This document shows positions 50,300 through 60,718 of a DNA stretch of 64,000 bases, in pieces. A program made the position numbers and the translations under genes. Where the stretch lies: positions 558,001 to 622,000 of the forward strand of contig NZ_VMBH01000001.1 in assembly GCF_007559345.1 (NCBI RefSeq). Reading direction: 5' to 3'. Origin of the DNA: Cardinium endosymbiont of Dermatophagoides farinae. Its GTDB lineage: Bacteria; Bacteroidota; Bacteroidia; Cytophagales; Amoebophilaceae. The notes under the pieces were generated by a model. The model was not told the origin of the DNA and did no database searches. It was given only the letters and a program-made list of their open reading frames with translations. Each line of letters starts with the position of its first letter. The first letter of the stretch is position 1.

Positions 50300-50330
50300 T
50301 GAAAGTAGTTTTTATTTTGTTTTTAGGCAG

Positions 50331-50492
50331 TAGACTGCTTTCGAAACGCTAACTTATGCTGAGGAATTTGTAGGCGACACGGAGCGCAAAACCACAGCGT
50401 ACTAGATGTACGTGAGGATTTAAGCACCGGATCAGATCCACTGGATCAACGTGCAAATTACCAGCAGAAGTTAGCGTTTCCAAAGAAGTCTA
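50331..50492. repeat. Second small inverted-repeat family (162 bp)
   Basis: The termini TAGACTGCTTTCGAAACGC and the matching inverted end (GCGTTTCCAAAGAAGTCTA) pair over about 31 bp with few mismatches. A short interior block (GTACTAGATGTACGTGAGG) recalls the first MITE family. It sits between dcu and ybaB. Confidence 0.75.
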
Positions 50493-50517
50493 TCACACTA
50501 ATTTTTATCTTATTCCT

Positions 50518-50808
50518 ATGGATATAAAAGCGCTATTTGGACAAATGGACCAGGCCCGAGAAAAGATCGAAGCGGTCAAAAAAGAATTAGACCAACTCAT
50601 CGTAACCAAAGAAACAGGCGCTGGGCTCGTCAAGGTAACAGTAAGTGGAGATAAAAAATTGCGGGCTTTATCAATAGATGAAAGCCTGCTCAATAAAGCG
50701 GACAAAAAAATGGTTGAGGAGCTTATAGTGGGTGCTGCTAACTTAGCATTGGAAGAGATTGACTATAAGACTCAAGAAGTCATGCAACAGCATGCAGGCT
50801 TACTATAA
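50518..50808 (+). CDS. ybaB: YbaB/EbfC-family nucleoid-associated protein
   Basis: A 96-residue DNA-binding protein. Seen: the N-terminal helix DIKALFGQMDQAREKIEAVKKEL, the beta-turn core GAGLVKVTVSGDKKLRALSID and the C-terminal helix AANLALEEIDYKTQEVM. The family coats DNA as a dimer. It overlaps the start of the glycosyltransferase gene by 17 bp if that gene starts at 50792, suggesting translational coupling. Confidence 0.88.
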   Translation: MDIKALFGQMDQAREKIEAVKKELDQLIVTKETGAGLVKVTVSGDKKLRALSIDESLLNKADKKMVEELIVGAANLALEEIDYKTQEVMQQHAGLL

Positions 50809-51829
50809 GCAGCTACCTAATCAGGATCCGATCAGTGTGGCCATTGTAGTGTTAAACTATAATGGCCTACCATTATTAAAAGCATATCTACCTACCTTAT
50901 TGCGGTATAGTAATGGCTATCCAATAGTAGTAGTGGACAACGCCTCTACCGATGGATCTGTAGATTATATACAGGCTCATTTTCCAACCGTAGCCTGTAT
51001 CGTGCATGATGCAAATTATGGCGTTGCAAAAGGATATAATCTGGCCTTACGGCAGCTTAAAGCTACCTATTACCTATTGTTGAATAATGATCTACTGGTT
51101 ACCAAACATTGGTTAAAAAGGCTATTGGCCCTTATGGAGGGTGATCCTGCTATCGCATGCTGCCAACCTAAAATACTTGCGCTAAAAAAACCAGATCACT
51201 TTGATTATGCTGGAGCAGCTGGTGGGTTTATAGATGGCTATGGCTATCCCTTTTGTCGCGGAAGAATTTTTAATCGCATTGAAAAAGACAACGGACAATA
51301 CGACGATACAAGAGCTGTTTTTTGGGCCAGTGGGGCTTGCCTATTGGTACGTGCCAGCGCCTTTCATATGCTAGGTGGCTTTGACGAGCTTTTCTTTGCC
51401 CACTTTGAAGAAATTGATTGGTGCCAGCGCGCGCAACTTGCCGGTTGGAAGGTCTATTACTGCGGCAGCAGTACCGTTTACCATCTAGGAGGCGCTACGC
51501 TGCCCTATAATAGCCCTAAGAAAACCTATTTAAATTTTAGAAATAGATTGCTCCTGCTATATAAGCATCACCCCAATCATTTGATGCAAAAGATACGAAA
51601 TGTGTGTCTAGACCTATTGGCTATTTTTTGGATGTTAATGCTGGGCAAGTTTGCACATAGCTGGGCCATTTTAAAAGCACAGATAGATTTTTTTAAGCTT
51701 AAAAAAAAATGTATGGTAAAACCTTCTACACGACCATTGCCGAATAGGTATAAAGGCAGCATATTGATGGATTTTTTTATCAAAAAAAAGAAATACTTTT
51801 CAAAACTTGCCCCCGATCGGTTTACATAA
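50792..51829 (+). CDS. Glycosyltransferase family 2
   Basis: A 346-residue GT-A fold enzyme from ATG 50792 (MQAYYKQLP); an upstream ATG at 50759 is possible but lies inside ybaB. Seen: VAIVVLNYNGLPLL, VVVDNASTDGSVDYI, a DxD-like NNDLL, FWASGACLLVRASAF and the acceptor-side FDELFFAHFEEIDWCQRAQLAGW, as in rhamnosyltransferase-like GT2 proteins. The C terminus is Lys-rich. The acceptor is unknown; it may act on a surface glycan or lipid. Confidence 0.88.
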   Translation: MQAYYKQLPNQDPISVAIVVLNYNGLPLLKAYLPTLLRYSNGYPIVVVDNASTDGSVDYIQAHFPTVACIVHDANYGVAKGYNLALRQLKATYYLLLNNDLLVTKHWLKRLLALMEGDPAIACCQPKILALKKPDHFDYAGAAGGFIDGYGYPFCRGRIFNRIEKDNGQYDDTRAVFWASGACLLVRASAFHMLGGFDELFFAHFEEIDWCQRAQLAGWKVYYCGSSTVYHLGGATLPYNSPKKTYLNFRNRLLLLYKHHPNHLMQKIRNVCLDLLAIFWMLMLGKFAHSWAILKAQIDFFKLKKKCMVKPSTRPLPNRYKGSILMDFFIKKKKYFSKLAPDRFT

Positions 51830-51859
51830 ACCGTTCAATGTTATGGCCATAGTAGGAAA

Positions 51860-53323
51860 ATGCCCCAACCATTTTTAGCTTACTTTTTATTAAACCCCAA
51901 ACCCATAGTTATGTTACCGTTTAACGATTACACTTTTATATATTTTATAGGTATTGGCGGCATTGGCATGAGCGCCCTGGCACGCTTGCTGGCTAAGCAA
52001 GGGTACCAAGTTTTTGGGTATGATCAGTGCCCATCTCCTATAGTGTTACAGCTTAGAAAAGAAGGTATAGAGGTCCATTGTGAGGATACGCCTACTTCGA
52101 TCCCTGAAGTTATTTGCCGCCATCCTGGCCAGACCCTAGTCATTTATACACCCGCCATTCCCACTGACAGCCCTCTTTTAACCTACTTTAAAAAGGCTGG
52201 TTACAATATCCAATCACGTGCAGTAGTGCTGGGACTTATTTCTAGGCAGTTTACCACCATAGCAGTGGCCGGCACACATGGCAAAACCACTACTTCAGCT
52301 ATGATTGCCCATATACTCTATCAAAGCAACCTGCCAATGATTGCTTTTGTGGGCGGTATCATGCGTCTATATGATACCAATTTGTTATCTAATTGTTCAT
52401 TAGATCGAGTAAAACTAATGGTAGCAGAAGCCGATGAGTTTAATAGGTCTTTCCTCCATCTTCAACCCACCTTTAGCATGGTAACTGCTGCAGATCCAGA
52501 TCATCCAGAAACCTATACAACATCAGCCCTGATGGCAGCTGGTTTTATAGCATTTATCCAACGGAATCCACAACACTTACTGATACAACATAGGGCTGCA
52601 GCGCAATTAGCAGTGCGTAAACATTATCCTACACCCTTTCTGACCTATGGATTGGATCAAGGCGATATTGTTGCGCGTAATATAGCTATTGCACCCCATC
52701 AAAGCAGTTTTGACTATGTGGGCACCGATGCAACCATTGCGAATCTAGTTTTACCTATAGCTGGGCCCTATAATATTGAAAATGGCTTAGCAGCCATTAC
52801 AATCTCTTTGATGCTTGGCATAACAGCCAGCCAAATACGTACTGCTATGGCCAGTTTTCCCGGTATAAAAAGACGTTTTTCCTTCGTTTGCAACCGTCCA
52901 GAATATCTACTGATAGATGACTATGCCCACCATCCTGTAGAGATTAGCGCTTTGCTACATTCGGTTAAAAAGCTCTATCCTAGCAGTACGATAACCGCTA
53001 TTTTTCAACCCCATCTTTTTTCACGTACCCAGGCTTTTTATAAACCATTTGCTACCAGTCTAAGTCTAGCAGATCAGGTTTTTATATTGCCCATCTATCC
53101 AGCCAGAGAAGCCCCCATTCCAGGTGTTACCGCGCAACTTATTTTTGATCAACTAAGCTGTACAAGAAAAGCCTTAGTAACGATGGATCATTTGCCCACA
53201 GCACTGGCTGCTTGTGCTACCATAAAAGGACATCAGGTTATCCTTACCATTGGAGCAGGAGATATAGGAGCGGCCGTTCCAGTGGTAGCTGATGCCTTAC
53301 AACAGATTTTTATAATGGTTTGA
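51860..53323 (+). CDS. murC: UDP-N-acetylmuramate-L-alanine ligase (MurC)
   Basis: A 487-residue Mur ligase, or about 470 if it starts at 51911 (MLPFNDYTFIYFIGIGG). Seen: N-terminal Rossmann GIGGIGMSALARLL, ATP-binding GTHGKTTTSAMIA, AEADEFNRSFLHLQP, DPDHPE and DDYAHHPVEI. It adds L-Ala to UDP-MurNAc in peptidoglycan precursor synthesis; related Mpl recycles peptides but lacks this exact DEFNRSF block. Its presence implies that at least part of the peptidoglycan pathway is kept in this intracellular organism. Confidence 0.87.
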   Translation: MPQPFLAYFLLNPKPIVMLPFNDYTFIYFIGIGGIGMSALARLLAKQGYQVFGYDQCPSPIVLQLRKEGIEVHCEDTPTSIPEVICRHPGQTLVIYTPAIPTDSPLLTYFKKAGYNIQSRAVVLGLISRQFTTIAVAGTHGKTTTSAMIAHILYQSNLPMIAFVGGIMRLYDTNLLSNCSLDRVKLMVAEADEFNRSFLHLQPTFSMVTAADPDHPETYTTSALMAAGFIAFIQRNPQHLLIQHRAAAQLAVRKHYPTPFLTYGLDQGDIVARNIAIAPHQSSFDYVGTDATIANLVLPIAGPYNIENGLAAITISLMLGITASQIRTAMASFPGIKRRFSFVCNRPEYLLIDDYAHHPVEISALLHSVKKLYPSSTITAIFQPHLFSRTQAFYKPFATSLSLADQVFILPIYPAREAPIPGVTAQLIFDQLSCTRKALVTMDHLPTALAACATIKGHQVILTIGAGDIGAAVPVVADALQQIFIMV

Positions 53324-53354
53324 TTGTCAAATGAAATGAATATAACCCTCTATT

Positions 53355-53481
53355 AGACCTTCTGCAAAATCTATTGCTAAATGGCAATTTTGTGGTCTAT
53401 GCTCCTTAAATACATTTAGTATTCTGGCGACTGCGCTTCTCCTAAAAACTGCTGATCACAAATAGGTTTTGAAGAAGGTCT
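53355..53481 (+). repeat. MITE copy E (127 bp)
   Basis: Both ends are intact (AGACCTTCTGCAAAA ... GAAGAAGGTCT). The flanks ATT and GTT match at two of three bases, so a target duplication is not certain. It lies between murC and an ankyrin lipoprotein gene. Confidence 0.88.
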
Positions 53482-53570
53482 GTTGATTTTACTATCATTC
53501 AGCTTATAATGCTTTTTGTTTTAACAAATAATTTACTATAATCATTTTTTGTAGGCATTATGAATGAAGT

Positions 53571-55500
53571 ATGTGTGGCAATAATCAATGTTTCCATGTA
53601 ATAGTGGTCATTTGCGTAGGGTTTCTATTATTTACTACTTCTTGTAGCAAATATAGTAAATCTACTATGAGGAGTTCTAGTGATAATGGGGAATACCTGC
53701 CAACATCAGATTGCAGTTTAAGCGATGAGGGTGAAGGTGGCGTTACGAATCAGTTTGATTGGTCTACAGTTGATTTGTGTAAAGTTTACGATGAGCAGAC
53801 TGAATTTTGTATAGTAATAGAAAAAGGCAAATTAAGTCTATTGAAAGAACTTCTAGAATACATTAAAAATAACCCTATAACGTACCCTTGTGGCAAGGTA
53901 ATATACCTAATAGCTGGTTGTGGAAGCGAAAAAATAAAAGGCATGAAATTATCTCTGTTGAGTCGGGCAGTGCTTAAAAACAATCTGGATATAGTAGCGC
54001 TATTATTTGAAACGCTTCGTGGCTATGACTTAGTCGCATGTGAAAAAGTTTTTTCTCTAAGGTTTGGTGACGGAAAATACACAATTATGCACCAAGCAGT
54101 AGAGCTATCTAGCTTAGAAATCGTATACTACTTAATCAACACTTTTATTAAAATTAAAGCACTGCAAGGGTTAACAGGTGATGCTGCATGGAGTAGTCTG
54201 ATAGAAATTTTGAATATAAGAAATAGCGTGAACGCAACACCGCTGGATGTAGCATTTACAGAGTATGCTCGTGTAGGTCATTCAGATAGCTTAAAGATTC
54301 TGTGTTATTTGGTACAGTATGTGGATCCTTGGTGTTATATGGAATCGAAGCATAGTTTCATGCTTCATGTTGTAGCCCAATGTAGTAATAAAGAAAGGTT
54401 AGAAGGTATGATCAATGTCATAATAGAAGGATCAAAAAGAATGGCTAATCGCCAAGATAAGGAGATGGTCTACAAGATTGTACATCTATATAGATAAGGA
54501 TCATTGTACCCTTCTATATCGTGCGGTTCAAAGCGGTCATTATGCTACAGTTAAATATCTAATGGAATTAGATACTGATTGCACATGTTTCGATAAGAAT
54601 GGCGTATCTCCGCTCTTTATAGCGACTGGGTTTGGTGATCTAGATATGGTGGAACTACTATTAGACAAAAAATTTCCTGTGAACGGGAGTAAGTCGTTAA
54701 AATTGAATATAAATAAGCAAGGTAGGGATGGGCTAACACCGCTGAATTTATCAGTTTCGTGCAGGGATAGTGTAGTAGTCTCAACCATATTACGATGTAG
54801 AGATAGGCGTAATGATAGGCGTAAAGAATACAGTAGTGATGCTGTACACAATAATGATGCTGAGTCTTGCAATGTGATAGGGAAGTGTGATCCTCAGATC
54901 GTGCAAGCATTACTGGAAGCTGGTGCTGACCCTTTAATACCAGATAACGCTGGTGACACTCCCCTTCATAAAGCAGTTGCCAAAAGCAGGGATGTTGTGG
55001 TAGGTCTGCTTCTAGATGCTGGGGCCGATCCGTTAGCAAAAAATTTAAAAGGATATCATGCTTTAGATGTAGCAGTGGACCAGATCCTTGTTAGACCTTC
55101 TTTAGAATATGATCATGAAACCATCATGAGTATTTTTTTTAAATTGGTAAAAAAAGCAATACAGGTGACTCACGCTGCAGATTTACAAAAATCTCAAGAT
55201 GACTTGCTGGCTTTAAGTAGGGATGTGTCGGCAGTTTACAAACATGGTGACCACAAATGTGAGCGTTCTAAATTTGAATCGTTGTTGGTTCCTTTATTCG
55301 AAAATTATGGCATATCGACTAGAATTACCTCTCAATATAAGCGCAAAAAAAGCCATGCGATGTTGATTCGGGCCCTATGCAGCTCAATAAGCGGTATAAG
55401 CGAAAAATTACGCAGCAGCGTGATGGTTCTTCAAGTGGTCGATCCCATGCAACCTAGTTTTATACATTATAGTAATGTTAACGCAACACGTTGGTTTTAA
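53571..55500 (+). pseudogene. Ankyrin-repeat lipoprotein, frameshifted
   Basis: The first frame (53571-54497) has a lipoprotein signal ending LLFTTSC and degenerate ankyrin units (TIMHQAVELSSLEIVYYLI). The second (54478-55500) continues with clear repeats: TLLYRAVQSGHYATVKYLM, VSPLFIATGFGDLDMVELLL, GDTPLHKAVAKSRDVVVGLLLDAGADP. They join around 54475-54490, where GTACATCTATATAGATAAGG can be read in both frames. The full length would be about 640 residues. Ankyrin proteins on the cell surface are candidate host-interaction factors in this group. Confidence 0.8.
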
Positions 55501-55523
55501 TCAATAGGTTGATCTAACTATAT

Positions 55524-56972
55524 TTGGTTATGTTATTCGACACTTTATTGTTTATAGTAATAGTTTTTTTGCTATCTGTTTCACTAGTCGCTTTTTATGC
55601 TACTAGAAGGCCTTCTACCACCTTTCGAGCCTACGCTATGGGAAACAGAGCATTTTCTACAGCTAACTTGGTAGCTACTGCATTGGCCACTTATTATGGC
55701 GGCGCTACCCTGATGGGCTATGTAACACAGTTCTCTGATGGACTCTTTTGGCTAAGCTGGAGGATTTTTGGTATTATTGCTGTTTTTTTTACGTTGAGTT
55801 GGCTAGGCATGCGTATGTCTAAGTTTAGCTACCATATCTCCATGCCAGAGACAATGGGTCGTCTATACGGCAAGTATCCAAGGATTATTACAGCTTTATT
55901 AAGCGTTTGTTATTCTACTGTTGTGATTGCTATGCAAATTCATATTATGGCTCAGGGCATCAGTATGTGTATTGATTCAGTGAGCCCATTATGCATTACG
56001 GTAGTGACTACTTTATTGCTGGTTACCTATTCCATCTTTGGTGGCATTCGTGCCGTTATCTTGACGGATGTATGGCAATGTATTATTTTCTCTAGTCTTA
56101 TTTGCGTATTGGCCTGGTTTATGTTTCAGCAAACCAATGCCTCATTTGGCCAAACCATTGCCTTTGCAGCAGCTCAAAAAAAGTTTGGGTTAGGCCATTT
56201 GTTCCTGTATGATAGAAAAGTGGTGGCTACATTGCGATACCTAGCTACTATGGTCAACTGTATAGAACCTGCTTTTATACAGCATGTTTATATAGCTTCT
56301 AGTCCCTCCCAAGCAAAAAAGATGTTCTTATATGCTGGTATTTTTGGTTGCATGCTAATGGTCTGTTTCTCGCTAGTTGGTTTGTTTATTTTTTCATGGG
56401 TACCATCCAATCTATCGGGAATGGAGATTTGGAATTATATCATGGTCTATACTCCTCCTTTGTTAAAAGGAGTCATTTGTACTTGTTTATTAGCCATGAA
56501 CATGTCCACAGCTGATTCGAGACTACATATCTGTGCAGTTATGATCAGCTATGATATATTGCCAAATATATTGCCTTTTAGAAAAAATATTTCCTCTGCC
56601 TATCATTATAGAATGGCCCATATGGCTATATTGTTTATCACTACCTTAGCCATTCCGTTGGCGCTTAGTAGCAACTATTTTATTGTGGATAAGGTGGTGC
56701 TTTGGTATAGTCGTTTGTATGTGCCTGTAGTAGTTGCGCCATTTATCTTAGCTGTTTTGGGTTTTCGTACACGTACTGCTTTAATCGGTATGGTTGCAGG
56801 TGCACTGGCTGTTTTTGCTTGGCGGAAGTGGATTTTTCCCATACTGGGTACCAATGATGGGGTCTTCCCTTGTATGTTGATCAATGGTTTAGTTATGCTA
56901 GCTGCACATTATTTACTACCCAAGTCCAAGCGTATAAAAGAACTAAATGATGATCCATTGAAGCAAATTTAA
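55524..56972 (+). CDS. Sodium:solute symporter family protein
   Basis: A 482-residue membrane protein (second Met at 55530 is an equal start) with about 12-13 hydrophobic helices. Seen: FRAYAMGNRAFSTANLVATALATYYGGATLMGY near the N terminus, VTYSIFGGIRAVILTDVWQ, a LLAMNMSTADSRLHICAVMI block and FILAVLGFRTRTA. The layout matches SSS (SLC5-like) carriers that couple Na+ entry to uptake of small solutes. The substrate is unknown. The gene is intact, 23 bp after the ankyrin gene. Confidence 0.85.
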   Translation: MVMLFDTLLFIVIVFLLSVSLVAFYATRRPSTTFRAYAMGNRAFSTANLVATALATYYGGATLMGYVTQFSDGLFWLSWRIFGIIAVFFTLSWLGMRMSKFSYHISMPETMGRLYGKYPRIITALLSVCYSTVVIAMQIHIMAQGISMCIDSVSPLCITVVTTLLLVTYSIFGGIRAVILTDVWQCIIFSSLICVLAWFMFQQTNASFGQTIAFAAAQKKFGLGHLFLYDRKVVATLRYLATMVNCIEPAFIQHVYIASSPSQAKKMFLYAGIFGCMLMVCFSLVGLFIFSWVPSNLSGMEIWNYIMVYTPPLLKGVICTCLLAMNMSTADSRLHICAVMISYDILPNILPFRKNISSAYHYRMAHMAILFITTLAIPLALSSNYFIVDKVVLWYSRLYVPVVVAPFILAVLGFRTRTALIGMVAGALAVFAWRKWIFPILGTNDGVFPCMLINGLVMLAAHYLLPKSKRIKELNDDPLKQI

Positions 56973-57537
56973 TCTATCCATTTAGCCGTATGTCCACATA
57001 TTACAACTGTAGTTTTTCCTTTGCTACTGACCGCCGATAAAGGAAACCGCGCCCTTAGAAAAAGTTTCGATCAGAAAGTGCAGCATTACAGATGCAAAGA
57101 AAAACGTATCCATTCAGCCATCTGGCAACGTTATACTCCAAAAAGAGCAAAACGCCCATTGTAAAAAGTTACGTTTAGAAAGCAGCGCCTAGAGCTTTTT
57201 ACAGAGGCGTGTTCTTTTCTTAACATTGCCACATAGCTAAGCGGATGCTTAACTTTAAAAATACCTTTTCTAATTGCAACTTTTTCTAAGCGGCTTTTTT
57301 GTTTTATTTTAGAGTAGTATTGCTATTTCCCTTCCCACCGTAGTACTACCAAATCAGGTAAATACTGTTCATTAAAAGGCTTGTTTTAATGCTATCCACA
57401 CTGAGGAAGCAAGATGGAAAATCTAAAAATATGCTATAAATTACGGGAGAAGGATGCTACTTTAACTAGATTTGACGCTGATCAAGATCAATCTGTTTGT
57501 AAGCATATAGTGGTATACAAAATCAAGAGACCTTCTT
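56973..57537. other. Intergenic region, possible decayed coding DNA
   Basis: No intact gene. A stretch at about 57040-57180 reads as basic coding-like sequence (SAIWQRYTPKRAKRPL) in one frame with a stop after it, perhaps a gene remnant. An ATG frame at 57414 runs into MITE copy H and is not supported. Confidence 0.35.
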
Positions 57538-57665
57538 CAAAACCTATTTGTGATCAGCAGTTTTTAGGAGAAGCGCAGTCGAGCACCGGCCAGATACTAA
57601 ATGTATTTGAGGAGCATAGACAAGCGCCAAAATTGCCATTTAGCAATAGGTTTTGCAGAAGGTCT
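57538..57665 (-). repeat. MITE copy H (128 bp)
   Basis: Inverted orientation. The ends AGACCTTCTTC and GCAGAAGGTCT are present. The flanks AAG and AAT match at two of three bases. It lies just before the AAA/PD-(D/E)XK gene. Confidence 0.88.
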
Positions 57666-57697
57666 AATGAAATAGAAAGAAATCAAAACATATAATA

Positions 57698-59329
57698 ATG
57701 ATGCGTAAGATAGATGCACTACCTATTGGCTACTCAGATGTTGAAAGGGTGATCAGAACAGGCTATTATGTAGATAAAACCAAGTATGCACAAGCGCTAA
57801 TAGAAAAAGAAAACCCTGTATTTATAGCTCGGCCACGCAGATTTGGGAAATCACTATTTATCAATACACTGGCCACTATATGCAATGGAGAACAAGAAAT
57901 TTTTAAAGACTGCTATATAGGTAGGCCAGAAAGTGGGTATCAATGGAAGAAATATCCTATAATCAACATAGATTTTTCAGGCCTAAACCACAATCCGAAC
58001 TATCTGGAAAACAGCTTAAAAAGTAAGTTAGATAAAATTGCTTGTTCATATGGTTTGACCATACAGGTCCCAGACATACAAGATGGGCTAGAAAACTTAA
58101 TAGAAGCACTTTCAAAACTCAGCAATGGTTATGAATCCAATATAGTAGTGCTTATAGATGAGTATGATGCGCCAGTTGTCAATTTGCAGAAAGGATCAGA
58201 TTTGGAACAGGCCAATATCAAGGTCATGAAAGATTTCTTTATGACTTTAAAATCACTCAATAAACGTTTTCAATTTACCTTTATCACTGGCGTAAGCAAA
58301 TTCAGTTTATCTGATGTATTTTCAGGGGCCAATCATTTAAGCGATCTTACGATTGATAAAAGTGCAGCCGCTATGTTTGGTTATACCGAACAAGAGTTAT
58401 TAGAAGTATTCTCCGATCGTATAGCTATGGTTGCTGCTACTTGGAGTGAAGAGCTGGGCGGGTCAGTGACCCAAGAGAAAGTCATGCAAGAGATTGCTAG
58501 CCATTATAATGGTTATAAGTTTTATGAGAAAGGTCCTTCGGTTTACAACCCTTGGTCTACCCTTCATTTTTTTAAAGAGGGGAAGCGAGAAGACTACTGG
58601 TATGAATCGGGAAGCTCTACGTTGATAATCAGTCAAATGTTATCAGATCCTGATAGATTTAACTTAGATGAACTACCCATTGATGCCTATAGACATCAGT
58701 TAATGTATACCGGTAGTAGGAGCGAAATTAGTTTAAAAGCACTGATGTTTCAAACCGGATATCTAACCATAGCGCATTATGAACCATCTACAGGTATTTA
58801 TAAACTCAAGTTTCCTAATCAAGAAGTAGCAAAGGCTTTTGCGCAAAAGATTCAAGATACCTTAGAGCGATGCGTAAAAGATTACTTTATACAAGAGCGG
58901 GATAAAATTAGACGTGCATTAGCTGATAAAAAAATTGATGCCTTTATAGATAATATCAATACGGCTTTTGCCACGCTTCCTTACTATATCAATAGCGGCC
59001 AGGAAAAACAGTACCACAGCAATTTACATATGCTGTTACAAGGATTGGGATTTTTAGGTGGGAGGAAAATGCATATGCATAGTGAGTCAGCGTCTAGTCA
59101 AGGTAGATCAGATATCATTTTAGAATTAGAAACAGCAATTTACGTTATAGAGATAAAGTATAAATCCAGCGGGAAAGTAGCCTTAGAACAAATCAAAGCA
59201 AACGGGTATTATCAACCTTATTTACTCAGACAAAAAGCCATTATACTACTAGGCATTAACTTCAATGAGGAAACCAGAATGATAGATAATTGGGATTATG
59301 AAATATATGAAGAGCATATAAAAGTGTGA
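57698..59329 (+). CDS. AAA-ATPase-like protein with C-terminal PD-(D/E)XK nuclease domain
   Basis: A 543-residue protein; the second Met (57701, MRKIDALPIGYSDVERVI) is an equal start. The N-terminal half is the AAA-ATPase_like (DUF1703) domain: YYVDKTKYAQALIEKENPVF, Walker A-like RPRRFGKSLF and Walker B VLIDEYDAPV. The C-terminal half has the PD-(D/E)XK nuclease core SQGRSDIILELE then YVIEIKYK. The family is greatly expanded in Amoebophilus-like symbionts; its function there is unknown. The frame is intact. Confidence 0.88.
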   Translation: MMRKIDALPIGYSDVERVIRTGYYVDKTKYAQALIEKENPVFIARPRRFGKSLFINTLATICNGEQEIFKDCYIGRPESGYQWKKYPIINIDFSGLNHNPNYLENSLKSKLDKIACSYGLTIQVPDIQDGLENLIEALSKLSNGYESNIVVLIDEYDAPVVNLQKGSDLEQANIKVMKDFFMTLKSLNKRFQFTFITGVSKFSLSDVFSGANHLSDLTIDKSAAAMFGYTEQELLEVFSDRIAMVAATWSEELGGSVTQEKVMQEIASHYNGYKFYEKGPSVYNPWSTLHFFKEGKREDYWYESGSSTLIISQMLSDPDRFNLDELPIDAYRHQLMYTGSRSEISLKALMFQTGYLTIAHYEPSTGIYKLKFPNQEVAKAFAQKIQDTLERCVKDYFIQERDKIRRALADKKIDAFIDNINTAFATLPYYINSGQEKQYHSNLHMLLQGLGFLGGRKMHMHSESASSQGRSDIILELETAIYVIEIKYKSSGKVALEQIKANGYYQPYLLRQKAIILLGINFNEETRMIDNWDYEIYEEHIKV

Positions 59330-59356
59330 TTTACACACTTAACTGGATAGACCCGC

Positions 59357-60718
59357 TTATTTGCCAATACAAAACTTGGAGAAAATTTCCCCAAGAATTT
59401 CTTCTGTTGTAATCTCTCCTGTAATTTCGCCCAGTGCATATAGGGCACTGTTTATATCCACAACGAGTAGCTCATTGGATCGTTTTTGTTCCAGGCCTGT
59501 AATAACAGCTGTTAAGGCTTGTTTGCTTTTTTGTAACCGATCGTAGTGGCGCGCATTGATAACAACAGTAGCTAGCCCATCAGTAGGCTTGTATGCTACC
59601 AGTTCTAGCAGCTTATCTTTAAGTTGTGCTACACCACTGCCTGTTTGTGCAGCAATCAGCAGATAATCTTTAAAATTTTCTAGCGCAGCAGCTGGTGCAA
59701 GATCGATTTTATTGCCAATTTTAAGCACCGGTAACCCCTCTAAGCCCCATCTAACCAGGTCGGCCGCTGCTTGTTTAAAAGTAGTGTTGGATAGATCAAC
59801 CAAGTAGAGTACGATAAAGGCTTTCTTTAACTGCGCTTTGGTGCGTTCAATGCCTATTGCTTCTATAGCATCCGAAGTGTTTTCCCGTAAGCCAGCTGTA
59901 TCCACAAATCTAAACGGTATACCCCCTAAGTGCAGTATGCCCTCAATGGTATCTCTGGTAGTGCCTGCTATAGGCGAAACAATGGCCCGTTCTTCTTGTA
60001 GTAACGCATTTAGTAATGTAGACTTGCCTACATTAGGTTTGCCCACAATGGCTACCGCAACACCTTGTTTTATGACGTTACCCAGTTGGAAACTATCTAT
60101 CAAGGAGGTCAAGTTTTTAATAAGCGCATCGGCTAATTTATGTAACTCCTTTCTGTCTAAGAATTCCACATCTTCCTCTGCAAAATCCAGTTCTAGCGTT
60201 AACATAGCTGCAAAGTGGCGCAATGCTTTACGTAATTCTTGCAATGCTGAGGAAAAGCCCCCACGCATTTGATGCAGTGCAGTTTGATGGGCTAGGGCAC
60301 TATCCGCTGCAATCAAATCCGCTACTGCCTCTGCCTGTGCTAGGTCAAACCGACCATTTAAAAAAGCCCTTTTCGTAAACTCACCTGGTTCAGCGATGCG
60401 GACACCGTGTGCCACAAATAATTCGATCAATGCAGAGACAATAAAAGGTGCGCCGTGACACGAAATTTCTACCGAGTCTTCTTTGGTAAAAGAGTGTGGC
60501 GCAATAAAAATGGAAACCAGCACCTCATCGATTGTCGTATCCCCCTTTTTTATAAGGCCAAAATGAATTGTATGAGAGGCTTGTTGGGTCAAGTCACTGC
60601 CACAAAATAGTCCATTTACGATGCCAATCACACCCTTTCCAGATAGACGTACCACTGCAATAGCGCTCACCCCTTGCGGTGTGGCCAGTGCAATAATAGG
60701 ATCTTGGTTAGGATGCAT
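59357..60718 (-). CDS. mnmE: tRNA uridine-5-carboxymethylaminomethyl GTPase MnmE
   Basis: A 453-residue GTPase that, with MnmG, modifies the wobble uridine of several tRNAs. Seen: an N-terminal formyl-THF-binding domain (PIIALATPQGVSAIAVVRLSG), a helical domain, G1 GKPNVGKST, G3 DTAGLRE, G4 NKID, and the invariant C-terminal CIGK. It overlaps truA by 11 bp. No lesion seen. Confidence 0.96.
   Translation of the reverse strand: MHPNQDPIIALATPQGVSAIAVVRLSGKGVIGIVNGLFCGSDLTQQASHTIHFGLIKKGDTTIDEVLVSIFIAPHSFTKEDSVEISCHGAPFIVSALIELFVAHGVRIAEPGEFTKRAFLNGRFDLAQAEAVADLIAADSALAHQTALHQMRGGFSSALQELRKALRHFAAMLTLELDFAEEDVEFLDRKELHKLADALIKNLTSLIDSFQLGNVIKQGVAVAIVGKPNVGKSTLLNALLQEERAIVSPIAGTTRDTIEGILHLGGIPFRFVDTAGLRENTSDAIEAIGIERTKAQLKKAFIVLYLVDLSNTTFKQAAADLVRWGLEGLPVLKIGNKIDLAPAAALENFKDYLLIAAQTGSGVAQLKDKLLELVAYKPTDGLATVVINARHYDRLQKSKQALTAVITGLEQKRSNELLVVDINSALYALGEITGEITTEEILGEIFSKFCIGK

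Noticed and set aside
57414-57695. A 93-residue frame before the AAA/PD-(D/E)XK gene
   Set aside because: Nearly half of it is MITE copy H and the rest has no recognisable features.
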